Shown piece by piece: positions 12,235 through 23,309 of a stretch of DNA of 64,000 nucleotides; the stretch's first letter is position 1; each line of letters opens with the position of its first letter. The notes beneath the pieces are model-generated. The model was not told the origin of the DNA and searched no databases. It was given only the letters and a program-made list of their open reading frames with translations. Where the stretch lies: assembly GCA_010405405.1 (NCBI GenBank), contig MU004238.1, forward strand, positions 882,374-946,373, in the 5' to 3' direction. Made by a program: the position numbers and the translations under genes. This DNA is from Microthyrium microscopicum. Lineage: Eukaryota; Ascomycota; Dothideomycetes; Microthyriales; Microthyriaceae.

Positions 12235-12674
12235 GCTGAGGGCCGTAAACCACTGTAGTCGTCGCAACCTTGCAGCAAAATATCCCCAGGTTCAAGTATT
12301 TATAAACATCAGAGGGTTAGAATCAAAGATGGTGTAATTTTCGGGTTGATTTTGGGATGTAGGGGCCTGGATGAGGTTGAAACAAGGTTTGGGCAGTTGC
12401 TGCGAATGAGGAAGCCACGATGGACGACTTTACTTCATCTCGTGGTTTTGCTAGTATCTATTTGGTCTTTTTAGAAGAACATCAAGATGTTATGACATAT
12501 GCCTTGCAGCTTTTATTGTAAGCATTAGCTTGATCCCGCCATCGTTATGCAGCGTTAACCATCAGAACTCCTCCCGAGGTATCATTAAAAAGAATATGCA
12601 GCCGGTTCCGATTCCTATACCTTTTATTCCCTTGCTTCTTTATACACAAGCGAATCATAAAAATATGGACTGCC
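12235..12674. promoter_or_regulatory. intergenic: 3' end of acuM and promoter of SPO22
   Basis: Separates two minus-strand genes. No coding region supported. No recognisable meiotic regulatory motif was identified with confidence. Confidence 0.4.
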
Positions 12675-14554
12675 TTATTTACTAGGAGGTAGGATTGGCA
12701 GAAAGTTACCCACAATCAATGAAGGACTTCCGACCTGTTAGTGTGCCGTTGAAAATGTCGCCAGAAGACTCACATGTTATATTGATCCCGACGGATTGTG
12801 AATGAGAAGGAACATTTGATCTCCTTTTCCTTGGCTCTTGGGTCAAGGTTTTTGAGCACACACATGGTGAGGACTGCTTTTTGGGAAGAATCGAAAGCAA
12901 TAGCGCCAAAGTTCTCCCAATACATGACGAGACTAGTTTCAGCAAAAATCTCATGAATAGCGAGTTTTCCCTGATCACGGTATTAGCACAAGGCACCCCA
13001 TATCTACTCTGTATCACTTACATCGCGCAGCTGTTCCATCGGAGCGTGAATGAGTTCAGCCATCTCCTTGTTGCCACGATAGATTTCGCCGGTTCGGCGC
13101 CAACAACATGCAGGAATAGCCATACTCGAAAGTATACGATCGTATTCCATAAGCTTTCGCTCAAAGCCAACTTCGACATAGACTAATTGCTCGTCTGTCA
13201 GAGGGTGGATGAGCTCTCGGAATTTTGGTCTGAACTTGTCGAGCTGCTTCAAGATTCGCATTCTGCCAGTTGGCTGGACATGCTTCTCTAGAAACTCTCC
13301 CATTCTCTTATAACCCTTAACATAATTGAATGGTTTGAGTAAGCCGGCATCAAACTTTGCCTTGAGCAACTTCTTGAGTCTTTCCTCTGGTGCATCAGAA
13401 CCTGTTGGATCAGCTGCCATGAGAAGATATCTTTCTCGAGCATGTCTATCTATCGGAACACCACTGGCTGGTCGTTGGATTTCGCTGCCTATTATGGCAG
13501 AAGGCGGAGGCATCTGGTGGGCTTGTACGGAGGCGTTGGAAGCGTTCAAGGTGTTTAGGTTATTACCCAAAGGTTGGTTCGGCATCACTGCATTCATGTC
13601 GTCAGCCGTATAGAGACTATCATCGAGTAGACTATTACTGAGAAAGTCGTTGAGCAGACTGAATTCGTTTGAAACTTCAGACGTGTTGAAGTATGAGTTC
13701 GTATGGAGTAGATTTATGTCTTGGTTAAGTTGGTTTTGAGGATTATACATCCAGTGAGAAAAGTTCATCGCTCCTATGTCGATGTTAGCTTGTCGACTTT
13801 ACTTTTATGATTTTGAAAATACCTGGTGGATTAGTAGGTGTCATGACAGTTGGATGGGGCGCATGGACAGGAGTTGGCTGGACGATATTCGTAGCTGATG
13901 TGACCTCAGTCAACTGGGGAAGATTCAGATTTGGTGTCTGACGCGTTGTATCCAGAGGGTTTAGCAGCGCACTCAATGACGGGTTATTTGTCGTTTTTGG
14001 AGGACTATTACTGTCCATCCCACCTCCCATCGAGTCAGATCGCATTTTCTTGGGTTGATCACGAGGTTCATCATGGCATAGATGGCCAATATTCCTCTTG
14101 ATACATCTCGTACAAGGTCTCTCCTACATGAGATTAGAGACGGTTTGAGGTATTTTATGGCCAAGTACGTACTAGATCGCAAGTCATATGCTATGCGTCA
14201 AGATCGAGTGTTAGTAGAGCTGGTTTATAAATGTCTTGACGTCTACATAGCGTTGAGTGAAGGGTGCGGCTCACCGAGCGTCTGCAATAAATACAAGCTG
14301 ATCTCAAAAGTCAGTCAAATTCAAGATACCCATTTGTAAATAACATTGGTCTTCTACTCACCATGATTGACCTTTCTTCGCTTCTTGGGACTTGAGCTTT
14401 TAGCGGATGTATCTCCTCCATTTTGTTTCCGCGGGGGAGTCTCAGCGGAGCTGGGCGCTTCATGGCTTATTTTGCTGTCAGAACCAGAGGCCATGTTGCG
14501 CAATGGGCTTTCTTTGTTCTTGCCCGTGGCTGGCCGCTGTGTCGCCTCGACCAT
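12675..14554 (-). CDS. acuM: transcription activator of gluconeogenesis (AcuM/ERT1 type)
   Basis: Seven exons: 14554-14362, 14297-14275, 14190-14173, 14123-13823, 13773-13022, 12970-12774, 12726-12675; 511 residues. A Zn2Cys6 binuclear cluster follows a basic KKRRKVNH stretch (CIYCRRSHMTC, then CTRCIKRNIGHLC). It matches the AcuM/ERT1 signature rather than AcuK. A low-complexity Thr/Pro/Asn linker follows, then the conserved central block (LLKPFNYVKGYKRMGEFLE) and a PAS domain (AIPACCWRRTGEIYRGNKEM), ending NIPSLIVGNFLPILPPSK. Members activate gluconeogenic genes on acetate or ethanol, usually with AcuK (family knowledge). The cluster is coded across four exons, two of them only 23 and 18 nt. 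The last acceptor is GGAAG, chosen because it restores the conserved C-terminus. Confidence 0.9.
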
Positions 14555-15433
14555 AACCGGGGCGCGGCAGATGAAGTTCGCAAGCTGGGGTTACTCTACG
14601 GCATCGGCATCGGAGAACAGCAGCTGGAAGCAATGGCACGCACAACCAGCCGCAAAGTAATTGCAGAGTGGACGCGACAAGGCTATGGATACTAGCGCAT
14701 GGAATATTGAAGGTAGTAGAAGTGTTAGAAGATGAAAATGCAGTTAGGGTAGTGGTCGGTGTTATTTGAAGTTAGGTTGACAGGAAGGTCTTGATGCGTC
14801 CTTTAACCAGCATGAAGAAATGGCTGAATTGGCACCTGCAAAGCTCTGCAGAATGGCGATCCAGTAGCGGGGTGCGAAATAATAGGGTGATGTTTAGACC
14901 GGAAACTGCATCCGATTATTACGATATAAAAGTAGTGGACCTGACAACAACCTCAATATTAGTGGGCCCAGAGGGAGAGAGTCCAGCCGACCAGCAAAGG
15001 GTAAAATTTGGTACAGAGCACTGTATTTCAGTGATGCAATTCGCGGCTCAAATGCTGGCTTGCCGAGGCCCCTCTTACCGTTACGTTTAATGTGATAGGA
15101 GCATGCAACTGCATACAAAAGTGCCGACTCTCAATCATCTGAGCATGTGTTTTTACACACATGTAGAGAAAGGCGCGACAAACATGCATAAAGACACTAT
15201 GGTCGTTATATTCTCAATCAAGAGCTATTTGGGTGGGGTATCTCGAAATCATCAATCGTTCACAAATCAACACTTCTTTCTTCATCATTCTTACGACCAA
15301 GGATCTTCATATCCGTTAGCCCGAAAACCGCGCCCGCCCAGCATTGCCCTCGTTCAGAGCCTCTGGCGTACTGCACCCCAGGCGAGTTTGCAGCTCGTTC
15401 TGCGGAGCTAAAAGCTGTAGCACGCGACCATCA
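14555..15433. promoter_or_regulatory. promoter and leader of acuM plus 3' flank of the CENP-Q gene
   Basis: No gene is supported. Open frames here have no introns, family signature or codon bias. The part next to 14555 is the likely acuM leader. Confidence 0.4.
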
Positions 15434-16439
15434 TCATCCCGTCAACATCGCATTTACAGCCATGGACGAGGTTGTCAGTGCCGTAGCAACCCCTTCAAAC
15501 TGTTGAGTGTTTGCGCGAATGCTTCGTAGATGATTCATGAGCTCGCTTAGAACCGGCGCAAGATCTGGGTCGTCTTCATCAAATATTGAATCGGAATCCT
15601 CCATGAGACCAATTTGATCAGGATCATCATCGTTATCATTTGAAGACTCAAGAGGTAGTGACAGTCCCAGGTTTTTGGTCTGCTCATTCCACATTCTCTC
15701 TTCTGATTCACCATCTGTTTCTAGCTTCTCTAGTCGTTCGCGCTCCGCGTCTAGTTGATCCTGCTCTCTCTCGATTTCTGCTTTGATTATTTTGATGGAA
15801 TTGAGAGTTGCTGTCGATTGTAGATCAAGATTTCGCTATAGATTGTCAGCATTCGCAAGTCGACAGGAATTGCTAGTTTCTTCGTACCTTTTTCTCCAGC
15901 AGTTTCTCAAGATTGAAGCTACCTTCCTTGGACGATGGTGGCATAGGAAGTCTTCCAAGTCTTGAACTCATCCTACTTATGAGGTGCTCCACAACCTCCT
16001 CTGCTTCCATGGCTCGCTTCGCATTCTGCGATTGGTTGACAACCTCGCGTTTGGCTGCTCTCATAATCTCCACAATACGCTTCTGCGCCGGGTCAGGTAA
16101 TTTGTTCCATTCGGTGGATATCACATCCTGTGATATTTTCTTCGTGGTAGGTTTTAGGTAAGAAAACTCGCGGCTCGTTGGAGGTTCAGGTCGGTCATCA
16201 ACAATGGATTCTTCGAGGTCTTCTACTTCGCGTAGAGAAGGTCGTTTTCGCGTCCGCTTTGTCGCGTTTTCTCCGCCAGCATCACTTGCGCGATTTTTTG
16301 ACTTTTTAGCGCGTTTTGAGACGCTGGTTGGGCCTTGATTTGAGGATTGATTTCGCGTTTTTGGTTTCTTGACTCGGTTTCCCTTGTTGGTCTTTGGAAC
16401 TGTAGATCGCGAAGACTCCCCGGATTTTCTAGGCGCCAT
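15434..16439 (-). CDS. CENP-Q/Fta7-like inner kinetochore protein
   Basis: Two exons, 16439-15888 and 15835-15434, joined in phase 0 across a 52-bp intron (GTACGA donor, CTATAG acceptor); 317 residues. About 80 N-terminal residues are very basic (Lys/Arg/Ser, KKPKTRNQSS, KRTRKRPS). A conserved-looking segment FSYLKPTTKKISQDVI then precedes a long helical coiled coil (KRAMEAEEVVEHLISRMSSRL, EIEREQDQLDAERERLEKLE) and an acidic tail. This order fits the CENP-Q family (Fta7 in fission yeast), a subunit of the constitutive centromere complex that partners CENP-U. It is divergent from the RFC gene with 299 bp between start codons. The call rests on pattern and composition; another coiled-coil nuclear protein is possible. 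Confidence 0.65.
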
Positions 16440-16738
16440 AATGGATGCTGGTACCTAATAGCATTTGCTGTGATGTTTGCGAATATATGGTTTCGTAAAG
16501 AGTGGAATTATGTGTTGCTGGCAGAAGGTTGTTGATCATGTCTTGTTGACATTGAGATGCAACGCCAATCAATCGATCAAGCTCATGTCAGGTCACGTGA
16601 CTGCGCGATTGGCTTGACGCGTCTCCTTCGGCAACTTCAAACAATTATCGCGATCCATTGACGCCGCCAACTACCACATAGACGAAAAGTTAATTCGTAT
16701 CACTCGAACGTCTCTCAAGCTGCTCATCCCTCTTCACT
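16440..16738. promoter_or_regulatory. shared divergent promoter with CACGTG and ACGCGT sites
   Basis: This 299-bp region serves both the kinetochore gene (-) and the RFC gene (+). It holds the palindrome TCACGTGA (16593-16600) and ACGCGT (16617-16622, the MluI cell-cycle box bound by MBF-type factors), with an ATTGG (inverted CCAAT) between them. MBF control of replication genes is well known in yeasts; here it is inferred. Confidence 0.55.
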
Positions 16739-18043
16739 ATGGCCCTTTTGGTTGATAAGCATCGGCCACGTACTCTGGAGACCCTCACCTACCATGACGG
16801 ACTTTCCAAGCGATTGAAGGCCTTGGTATGACATGTCCAATAATATAGAGCTATTGTTGCTAATCTCTATCAGGCTGCAAGCGGCGATTTCCCTCACTTG
16901 CTCATATACGGACCTTCCGGAGCTGGCAAAAAGACCAGAATTGTGGCAACTCTACGAGAACTCTTCGGTCCGGGTGTAGAGAAAATCAAAATTGACGCTC
17001 GAGTCTTCACCACTTCTTCAAATCGAAAATTGGAGTTCAACATTGTCTCCTCTGTCTACCATCTCGAAATCACACCCTCAGATGTCGGGAACTTTGATCG
17101 CGTTGTAGTCCAGGACTTGCTCAAAGAGGTTGCACAAACACAACAAGTGGATCTCAATGCTCGGCAGCGCTTCAAAGTTGTTGTCATCAACGAGGCCGAC
17201 CATCTTACACGAGATGCACAAGCAGCATTAAGAAGAACGATGGAGAAGTATAGTCCGAATTTGCGCCTCATTCTCTTGGCCAATTCCACAGCAAATATCA
17301 TTGCTCCTATTAGAAGTCGAACATTGCTAGTCAGAGTGGCTGCACCTTCAGAGGAAGAAATTTGCAAAGCCTTAAGAGTTGTGGGAAAGAAAGAGAACTT
17401 TGAGCATCAGGAAGGGTTGAACAAACGTATTGCGAAAGAGAGTGGACGTAATCTTCGGCGAGCTCTACTCATGTTTGAGGCCGTGTATGCTCAAAAGTAC
17501 GTTAAACTCCGGCACCAAATCTGATCTTACTAACAAGTCCAAGTGAGAAAGTACACGACAATACTCCCATTCCACCACCTGATTGGGAGGAACTCATTAC
17601 TGTTATTGCAGGCGAAATCATTAAGGAGCGTACACCTGCAAAGATCCTCCATGTTCGGGGCCAGTTGTATGACTTGTTAACACATTGCATTCCAGCGTCT
17701 ACTATACTAAAGGTAAAGCCTTGTCGTAGCTTTATCTCACTCATACTAACAATCTAGACATTGACCTTCGAACTCGTGAAGCAAGTAGAGCCGGCGATCA
17801 AAGCTGATGTCGTTACGTGGTCCGCGTTTTACGAACATAGAATTAGACTTGGAAGTGTATGATTTGGCTGCTCCTTATCTTCGGTCGATTTAAAAAGGCT
17901 AACAACAGATAGAAAGTCATCTTCCACCTCGAGGCTTTTGTGGCCAAGGTGATGCGATTGATTGAAACGTAAGTCGTGATTTCAGAGTCTTTGAGGATCA
18001 TTTAACAAGATATAGGAACTCGATGGACATGGACTTTGATTGA
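16739..18043 (+). CDS. RFC5: replication factor C small subunit (yeast Rfc5 / human RFC3 type)
   Basis: Six exons: 16739-16825, 16874-17496, 17544-17712, 17758-17856, 17913-17968, 18016-18043; 353 residues, equal to the family norm. It is part of the pentameric clamp loader that opens PCNA at primer-template junctions. Walker A is GPSGAGKKT at residues 42-50 with the GKK variant typical of this subunit. Walker B is degenerate (VVVINEADHLT, with Asn where an active ATPase has Asp), also typical, as this subunit is not thought to hydrolyse ATP efficiently. RTMEKYSPNLRLIL and IAPIRSRTLLVRV are the expected sensor and SRC-region segments. The last exon adds only nine residues (NSMDMDFD plus the split codon). 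The start is the first ATG and yields the standard LLVDKHRPRTL opening. Confidence 0.95.
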
Positions 18044-18688
18044 TTTGACGTCAGCACTAGCTGGTCTCAGAAGCGGTAATGCCTTTTAGCATTACTTCAT
18101 CAGCTGTAGATGCATAGAATGACATTGAGGCTCAATGAGTTTAATGATACACCTCGTGTTCTGATACTTCCTTTATCTCTATCACTTTATACCCTGGAAA
18201 CTTCAACCTCACTGGCATGGATGTTTGACGAATACCGTCTGCGACTGGAATTACGTCCGCGAATTTGCAATACGAGCGGAATGTTTTCTGGAAGCATCCA
18301 ATTCATGTGAGCGACGACCCTAGCCGTTGACAGCGGAATCCAGCATTTATATGAGATCTGCCATTCTATCTCGAGTTATCTATACAACTCAAACAATAGG
18401 TGCCTATTTTTGCTTGGAAATATTCCTCAATTGGATTATATGATGGCCAACTATTGCGAACCCACAGAGCCGGTGAACCAGCCTCGTGTACGGAGCAGCC
18501 CTAACGTAATTGGTGTCAGTTGTCACGACTTAATATGCCCGCGATGATATGCATACGCGATTCTTTGAAATGAGGCAATGTCAGTCACGAAGTAAGCTCC
18601 AGAAATAGTTATAAAGCTCCCAAAATCCCCCCAAAGAAGCACTAGAAAGCAAGATATTAGTCTCTTCAAAACGATCATCTACAAAAAA
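18044..18688. other. intergenic
   Basis: 3' flank of the RFC gene and promoter of the small ABM-type gene. No other gene or repeat seen. Confidence 0.4.
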
Positions 18689-19112
18689 ATGGACGCCGTA
18701 TTCATCGTCGCTATCATAAAGCCAAAGGAGGGCAAGCTCGAGGAGGTTTGTTCAGCCTTGTCTACAACTCATAATCAACAATCTTCTAACCAACTCTAGG
18801 TTCAAGCCCGCGTCAAGGGACTGGCTGAAATAGTTGAGAAGGAGGAGCCAGAATGCGTTTCCTACGGCCTGTTCACCAACGAGAAGGAGGGAACCATTGT
18901 CATCATCGAGCGGTACGTACCAACTCGCACCAGAGCGATCGTCAACATGGACTTGGCTAATACCTTTCAGATACAAGGATCAAGCTGCCGCCGAGGCTCA
19001 TCGTAACACCCCACACTTTGCTGAAGCTATTAAAGCTGGCGACGACTGGCTTGCGGAACCAACCAAGGTCTACCCGCTCTCCAATTTCGGTGGTTTCTCT
19101 CGAGGATCCTAA
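18689..19112 (+). CDS. small ABM/dimeric alpha-beta barrel-fold protein
   Basis: Three exons: 18689-18745, 18800-18912, 18971-19112, all phases agree; 103 residues. The pattern AVFIVAIIKPKEGKLEEV, a middle helix, EGTIVIIERYKDQAAAEAH and a C-terminal FAEAIK...WLAEP is the antibiotic-biosynthesis-monooxygenase (ABM) fold, a ferredoxin-like dimer. Some members are cofactor-free monooxygenases, others heme-degrading or of unknown role. No catalytic residue can be assigned, and no biosynthetic neighbours are present. No signal peptide or membrane segment, so probably cytosolic. Confidence 0.8.
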
Positions 19113-19700
19113 ATGAGCTTCATGAGCCTGAATTATAGTCGACCCGCGCTAAACAGACTGTCACGAACGCATATATAGAAATGGAGAATGATGTTACGGG
19201 TGCTGAGAATGGGCAATTGACTTGAAAATGTGACTAAAGGTGTGCGCGATCCTTTTTAAGCAGGTTCACAAACTTGAAGAAAACCTTGGTGAACTTGCAC
19301 TTGCTCGACTTCCGAGTACTTCAAGTTGCATCTTTCGGCATATTACCCTGAACTTGCATGGTCTTGTGTCAACTATACGTATATAGTTTTCTACCACCCC
19401 TTCGAGGCTTGGCTAATCATTTATCGATGGTCGGCCAACTTGTATTCCACTCATTTCCGGTCTGTTATTATGTATGGATGCATAACTGGCGTTGTAAGGC
19501 CCATGTCCTGTCCATGACTGATCAAATGCAAGCGCATAAGCAAACTCTCACCCAATGAACAAAGTGTCTGGCGAGCCTTATTCAGCCTCGCTGGCTCCCG
19601 TATGCCACGCTTCATTGCAATTGAAGGGTAACAATTGACTTGAAAGCATTTTAGAGAAATCATAATATCATTACTGCAATGTCTATCCGGGTTACATTGC
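19113..19700. other. convergent 3' intergenic region
   Basis: Between the stops of the ABM-type gene (+) and the secreted-protein gene (-). No supported gene. Confidence 0.4.
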
Positions 19701-21485
19701 TCATCTATTCGGTATCCTCGCTGGCGTCCTCCTTACATTCCTTCTTCTTCCATGCCAAGTCAATGCATACCTTGGCGCGTCCCCTTTGACACTGCTCGTG
19801 CGGTTTCCATCATTGACCGGATTCGATCCTGGGGTACTATTCGGCCTTGTGCTGGCAATGCCTTGTGTGAGGGATCCATAGGCGCCGGAGGGCAGGGCTG
19901 GATTGACTGGATCCAAGGGTTTAGTTCCAGTTTTGAAACCAGCTGTGAAAGTTGCTTTTGGTAGAACAGGACCGCTGAGCGATGGGGCCAGATCGGACTT
20001 TGATGTGCTATTAGAAGCCACAGAGAGAGTTGGGCTGCGAGAAGTGATAGAAGTCCTAGCGCTAGACATGCCCTTAGCTAAACTTTCCAGACTACTTGAC
20101 CAGCATGTCCAGCAAACTGACGTGGCGTTAGGTAAGGCAGCGGTCGTTTTAGGGGGCGAAATTGTCTTGGAAATCAAGGTTGTTTGGACCATTGGTGTAG
20201 TGCTGGACGCAGGTGACATACTTGAGAAAGATGATGCAATAGGCGAGCTTGTTATGATGGGTGTGGTGGAAATAACGGACGTGGTGGAAGGGATCAAAGT
20301 GGTTGAGTTGGCCATACTTTTGGCTATAGATGCCATGCTGGACGCCCAGCACGTCCAGCAGAACGCCGTTACACTCGAGGTTATTGATTTTGCAGGAACG
20401 GAAGCATTGCTAGCTGTAGATGGGCTAGCTGCGGTAACCGTAGGACCGTCTATTGTGAGGTACGAAGTGATCGTGAAAATAGCAGTTGTTGTTACGACAT
20501 ATGGCGTCGTGACTGGAGATGGCGTCGTGACTGGAGATGGCCTCGTAATCGGAGACGGCGTTGTAATCGGAGACGGCGTATGGACCGGAGATGCTGTCAT
20601 CGACGGTGCTGGAACTAGTGATGATACTGTAATGACTGAAGATATCGTGATCAAAGAAGACAATGTCACCAAGGTTGTTGTGGTGATTGCAGATGGAGCG
20701 GTCCATGGCATTGGTGGTGGTGCTTTCAGTCCAAAAAGTTCGGGATGCTGTTTGACCACATTTTCCAAGTCTCCACTGACCACGGCGTCGAAAACAATGT
20801 CAAACTTATCAAACAACTTGTCAAAGTCGGCCTCTGTTTTTGGAATGGTGATGCCCATATCCTTGGCCGCCTTCTCCTGCCAATCCAGAATAGATTGAGG
20901 TACTTGTCCCTCCAGAGCAGACAATAGTGCTCTAAGTCCTGGACGAGATTCTCTCAAGAGTTGTACCATGGCCGGCTTGGCCTTGATTGAGCTCTCCAGG
21001 AATGGCATTGCGTGAGCGACGTTAAGCAGAGTGTCGTTGAGTAAACCAACAATCGGATCCTTAATAGCGGCCGGCAAAGGAGCAAGTAGGACCCCAAGAG
21101 GTGAATTCGGAGTCATGTAACCAGGCGCAGATGTAGCTGCAGCCTTTGGTACCGGTATGGGTATCCATGGCATGAAAGGAATAAGAGGCAGAAGAGTTAT
21201 AGTAGGTAACTTTGGAATGTTGGGCAATTTTATAGGACCGGTTTTGCTGATGTCCTTGCCGACCTCCAAGGTAGCGATATTCAGTTGGTCCCCAATTTCA
21301 ACGACTTTGTCGATCTGAGTGTTTATATTCTGCTCAGTTATGTTGCCAATCGCATAGTTGAGGTCCCTGATGAGCGGATACAGCCGAGTAAACCCTTTAA
21401 TCACATCAAGAATATCTCTTTTTGCCAGTTGACTTGAAACTGAAGAGCCACAAAGGCTCAACGTCAAGAGACATGATATCTTCAT
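19701..21485 (-). CDS. secreted or wall-bound Ser/Thr-rich protein with duplicated CWTCW motif
   Basis: One intronless frame, 594 residues. The N-terminus (MKISCLLTLSLCGSSVSSQ) is a signal peptide, followed by LAKR, a plausible Kex2-type site. Residues about 25-260 are helical (DLNYAIGNITEQNINTQID, PPLPAAIKDP-like proline patches). After about 265 it becomes Ser/Thr/Pro-rich with short repeats such as TPSPITTPSPIT, as in heavily O-glycosylated wall proteins. Two copies of CWTCW (about residues 377 and 457) each precede a small amphipathic helix (SSMASIAKSM, SSLESLAKGM). The C-terminus is basic (WHGRRRNVRRTPARIPNR), without a GPI signal. Function unknown. A long antisense frame over this gene is a by-product of the Thr/Ser codon repeats. 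Confidence 0.75.
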   Translation of the reverse strand: MKISCLLTLSLCGSSVSSQLAKRDILDVIKGFTRLYPLIRDLNYAIGNITEQNINTQIDKVVEIGDQLNIATLEVGKDISKTGPIKLPNIPKLPTITLLPLIPFMPWIPIPVPKAAATSAPGYMTPNSPLGVLLAPLPAAIKDPIVGLLNDTLLNVAHAMPFLESSIKAKPAMVQLLRESRPGLRALLSALEGQVPQSILDWQEKAAKDMGITIPKTEADFDKLFDKFDIVFDAVVSGDLENVVKQHPELFGLKAPPPMPWTAPSAITTTTLVTLSSLITISSVITVSSLVPAPSMTASPVHTPSPITTPSPITRPSPVTTPSPVTTPYVVTTTAIFTITSYLTIDGPTVTAASPSTASNASVPAKSITSSVTAFCWTCWASSMASIAKSMANSTTLIPSTTSVISTTPIITSSPIASSFSSMSPASSTTPMVQTTLISKTISPPKTTAALPNATSVCWTCWSSSLESLAKGMSSARTSITSRSPTLSVASNSTSKSDLAPSLSGPVLPKATFTAGFKTGTKPLDPVNPALPSGAYGSLTQGIASTRPNSTPGSNPVNDGNRTSSVKGDAPRYALTWHGRRRNVRRTPARIPNR

Positions 21486-23309
21486 GCTGGTTAGGAATCG
21501 TCCAAGGAGTGCTGACGGCGCCTAGGAAAGAGAGTGCGCCTTCAGTTGCTATATGTTCATGATTTTTGATGACCTGCCAAATCCGGTGGATCAGCACCGA
21601 CGCTAAAACGTCGACTGGGCAATTTTCTGGAAGGATATGGTCTTGAGTTTAAATTATACGGTCTATTTCATAGCCGCTGGGTGGAGCTTATGCGACGGTC
21701 CAGTTGATTAGCCTTAAAAGAAAATTCTGACAAGAGTGGTGGGAGCTCAGGGGAACTCTTGTACTTGACTGGATAGTTCCACACCACTATGCTTTCTTTC
21801 ATTGTGCCTAGAAGTGATGTTTCAAGATAGGAGCGTGCAAGTTGCCGTGCAATATATTCGGGAAGCCGCCGGTTGGACAGTATTCGCGAGCCTTCAACCA
21901 ACATCCTGGGGAAGGTCATTTGATACACTGAATAAAATCAGGCACATACCACATAGAGTACCGGATATTCCGGGCAAAGTAGTTGTTGCTGCAAGGCATT
22001 ACTTAAGCCTAGGTATTGTCGCATTTTCAATCTCAGAGAACCCAAGCTGTGGGTAGTAATCATAATACAACACTTATGAACGCGCAATGTGTGATCAGTC
22101 GTCAACCCTATTCTTGGGTCTCTATGGCATAAGGAAAAACTCTGTCTTAATGTTATCGTCAGCCAAGTATGTCGCTTAGAGAATACGTATCAAAAAAGTA
22201 TGAATAGGAATTAACATCGATCGATTTGTCGGCATGCTTACGAAAGAACCAATAATATAACATCGCATTAAAGTCTAATAACGTACTTCCGTGGGTTGGT
22301 ACTTGAATTCCCCTTTCGATTTAGCTTAAGATTCAACAATGAGAATAAGCTCTGTTTTGATATGTATGATGTGGTAATACAAGCTATCTTGCTAACATGA
22401 TGGTTGAGAATACCAGCTCCAGTAACTGTACAATTGTACCCATTGATGCTTTAGAAAGAGGCTCTATACTAACAAATAGTTCGACAGCTGCTCAATGTCT
22501 CAATACTGAATTGGCACAAGGTTTACCGATACTCTTGCTTAAGCCATGATCAGCGCAATAGCAAATGATGCTTCTGGAGATAAATGCAAAGGATTCAGGG
22601 GTTTGAATAAAATGAAGCTCTATATTCCCTTTTTCGAATGGTCCCACGGACCAAGCAAATTGATGGGAACATCCTCTCTATATATGGAATCTCGCCTTGA
22701 GACCCGCCTCAGCTTGCATGACAGACACCAGTTCCTGGAAGAACATCCGTACATGATGGAGTAGAGAAGCTCTCAAGTGATCACCCGGAAGATTGGGTAG
22801 GATCCAAGCAGATTAACGATCTGTTTCGACCCGGTCGATACGGTCAAGGCGTATTCTGAATCTATTATTGAGCCTGCCTAGGCTCCCCCGTCCCCGGATT
22901 AACGATCGGGAGTGATTCGGCGGCATGCATGAGACGCATGTACATCCGTTTGCGAAATGTGGTGACCTCTGACCCTCCCCCCTTAGTGCCCAAAGATGTG
23001 AATTTTGCAGAATCCAGCCAATTGAACGTATTGAAAATGTTAGATTTGAAGTCTGGGACCCAGGTCGGAGCCTTTATATCCTAAAGCCATAGGCTATTCT
23101 TAACGTGATTGGATAGCTACTGTGTTCTATATTCGATAGGGACCATCATGGACATCAAGATATACGTTTCAGGCTAAGTTCCATAAAAGTGAGAAGAGTG
23201 ATATAATTGGACCATAACCGGTCATAAGTCTCATCTTCACTGCTACAAGCTCAACATCGACAATCATAAACGCAGATCCATCATTTTGTTCTCAAATCCT
23301 TCCATCAAT
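21486..23309. other. long intergenic region
   Basis: 1.8 kb between the secreted-protein start and the alcohol dehydrogenase stop. Open frames are short and without family signature. A repeated 11-mer GATTAACGATC occurs at 22811 and 22897. Otherwise nothing is seen. Confidence 0.4.

Noticed and set aside
12113-12267. Start of SPO22 at a GTG or TTG codon
   Set aside because: An ATG at 12234 with a 49-bp intron containing a GCTAAC branch site gives a better N-terminus.
19903-20898. 331-codon frame antisense to the secreted protein
   Set aside because: It is a shadow of Ser/Thr codon repeats (repeated GVVTGDG-type units) on the coding strand; no domain or intron signal supports it.
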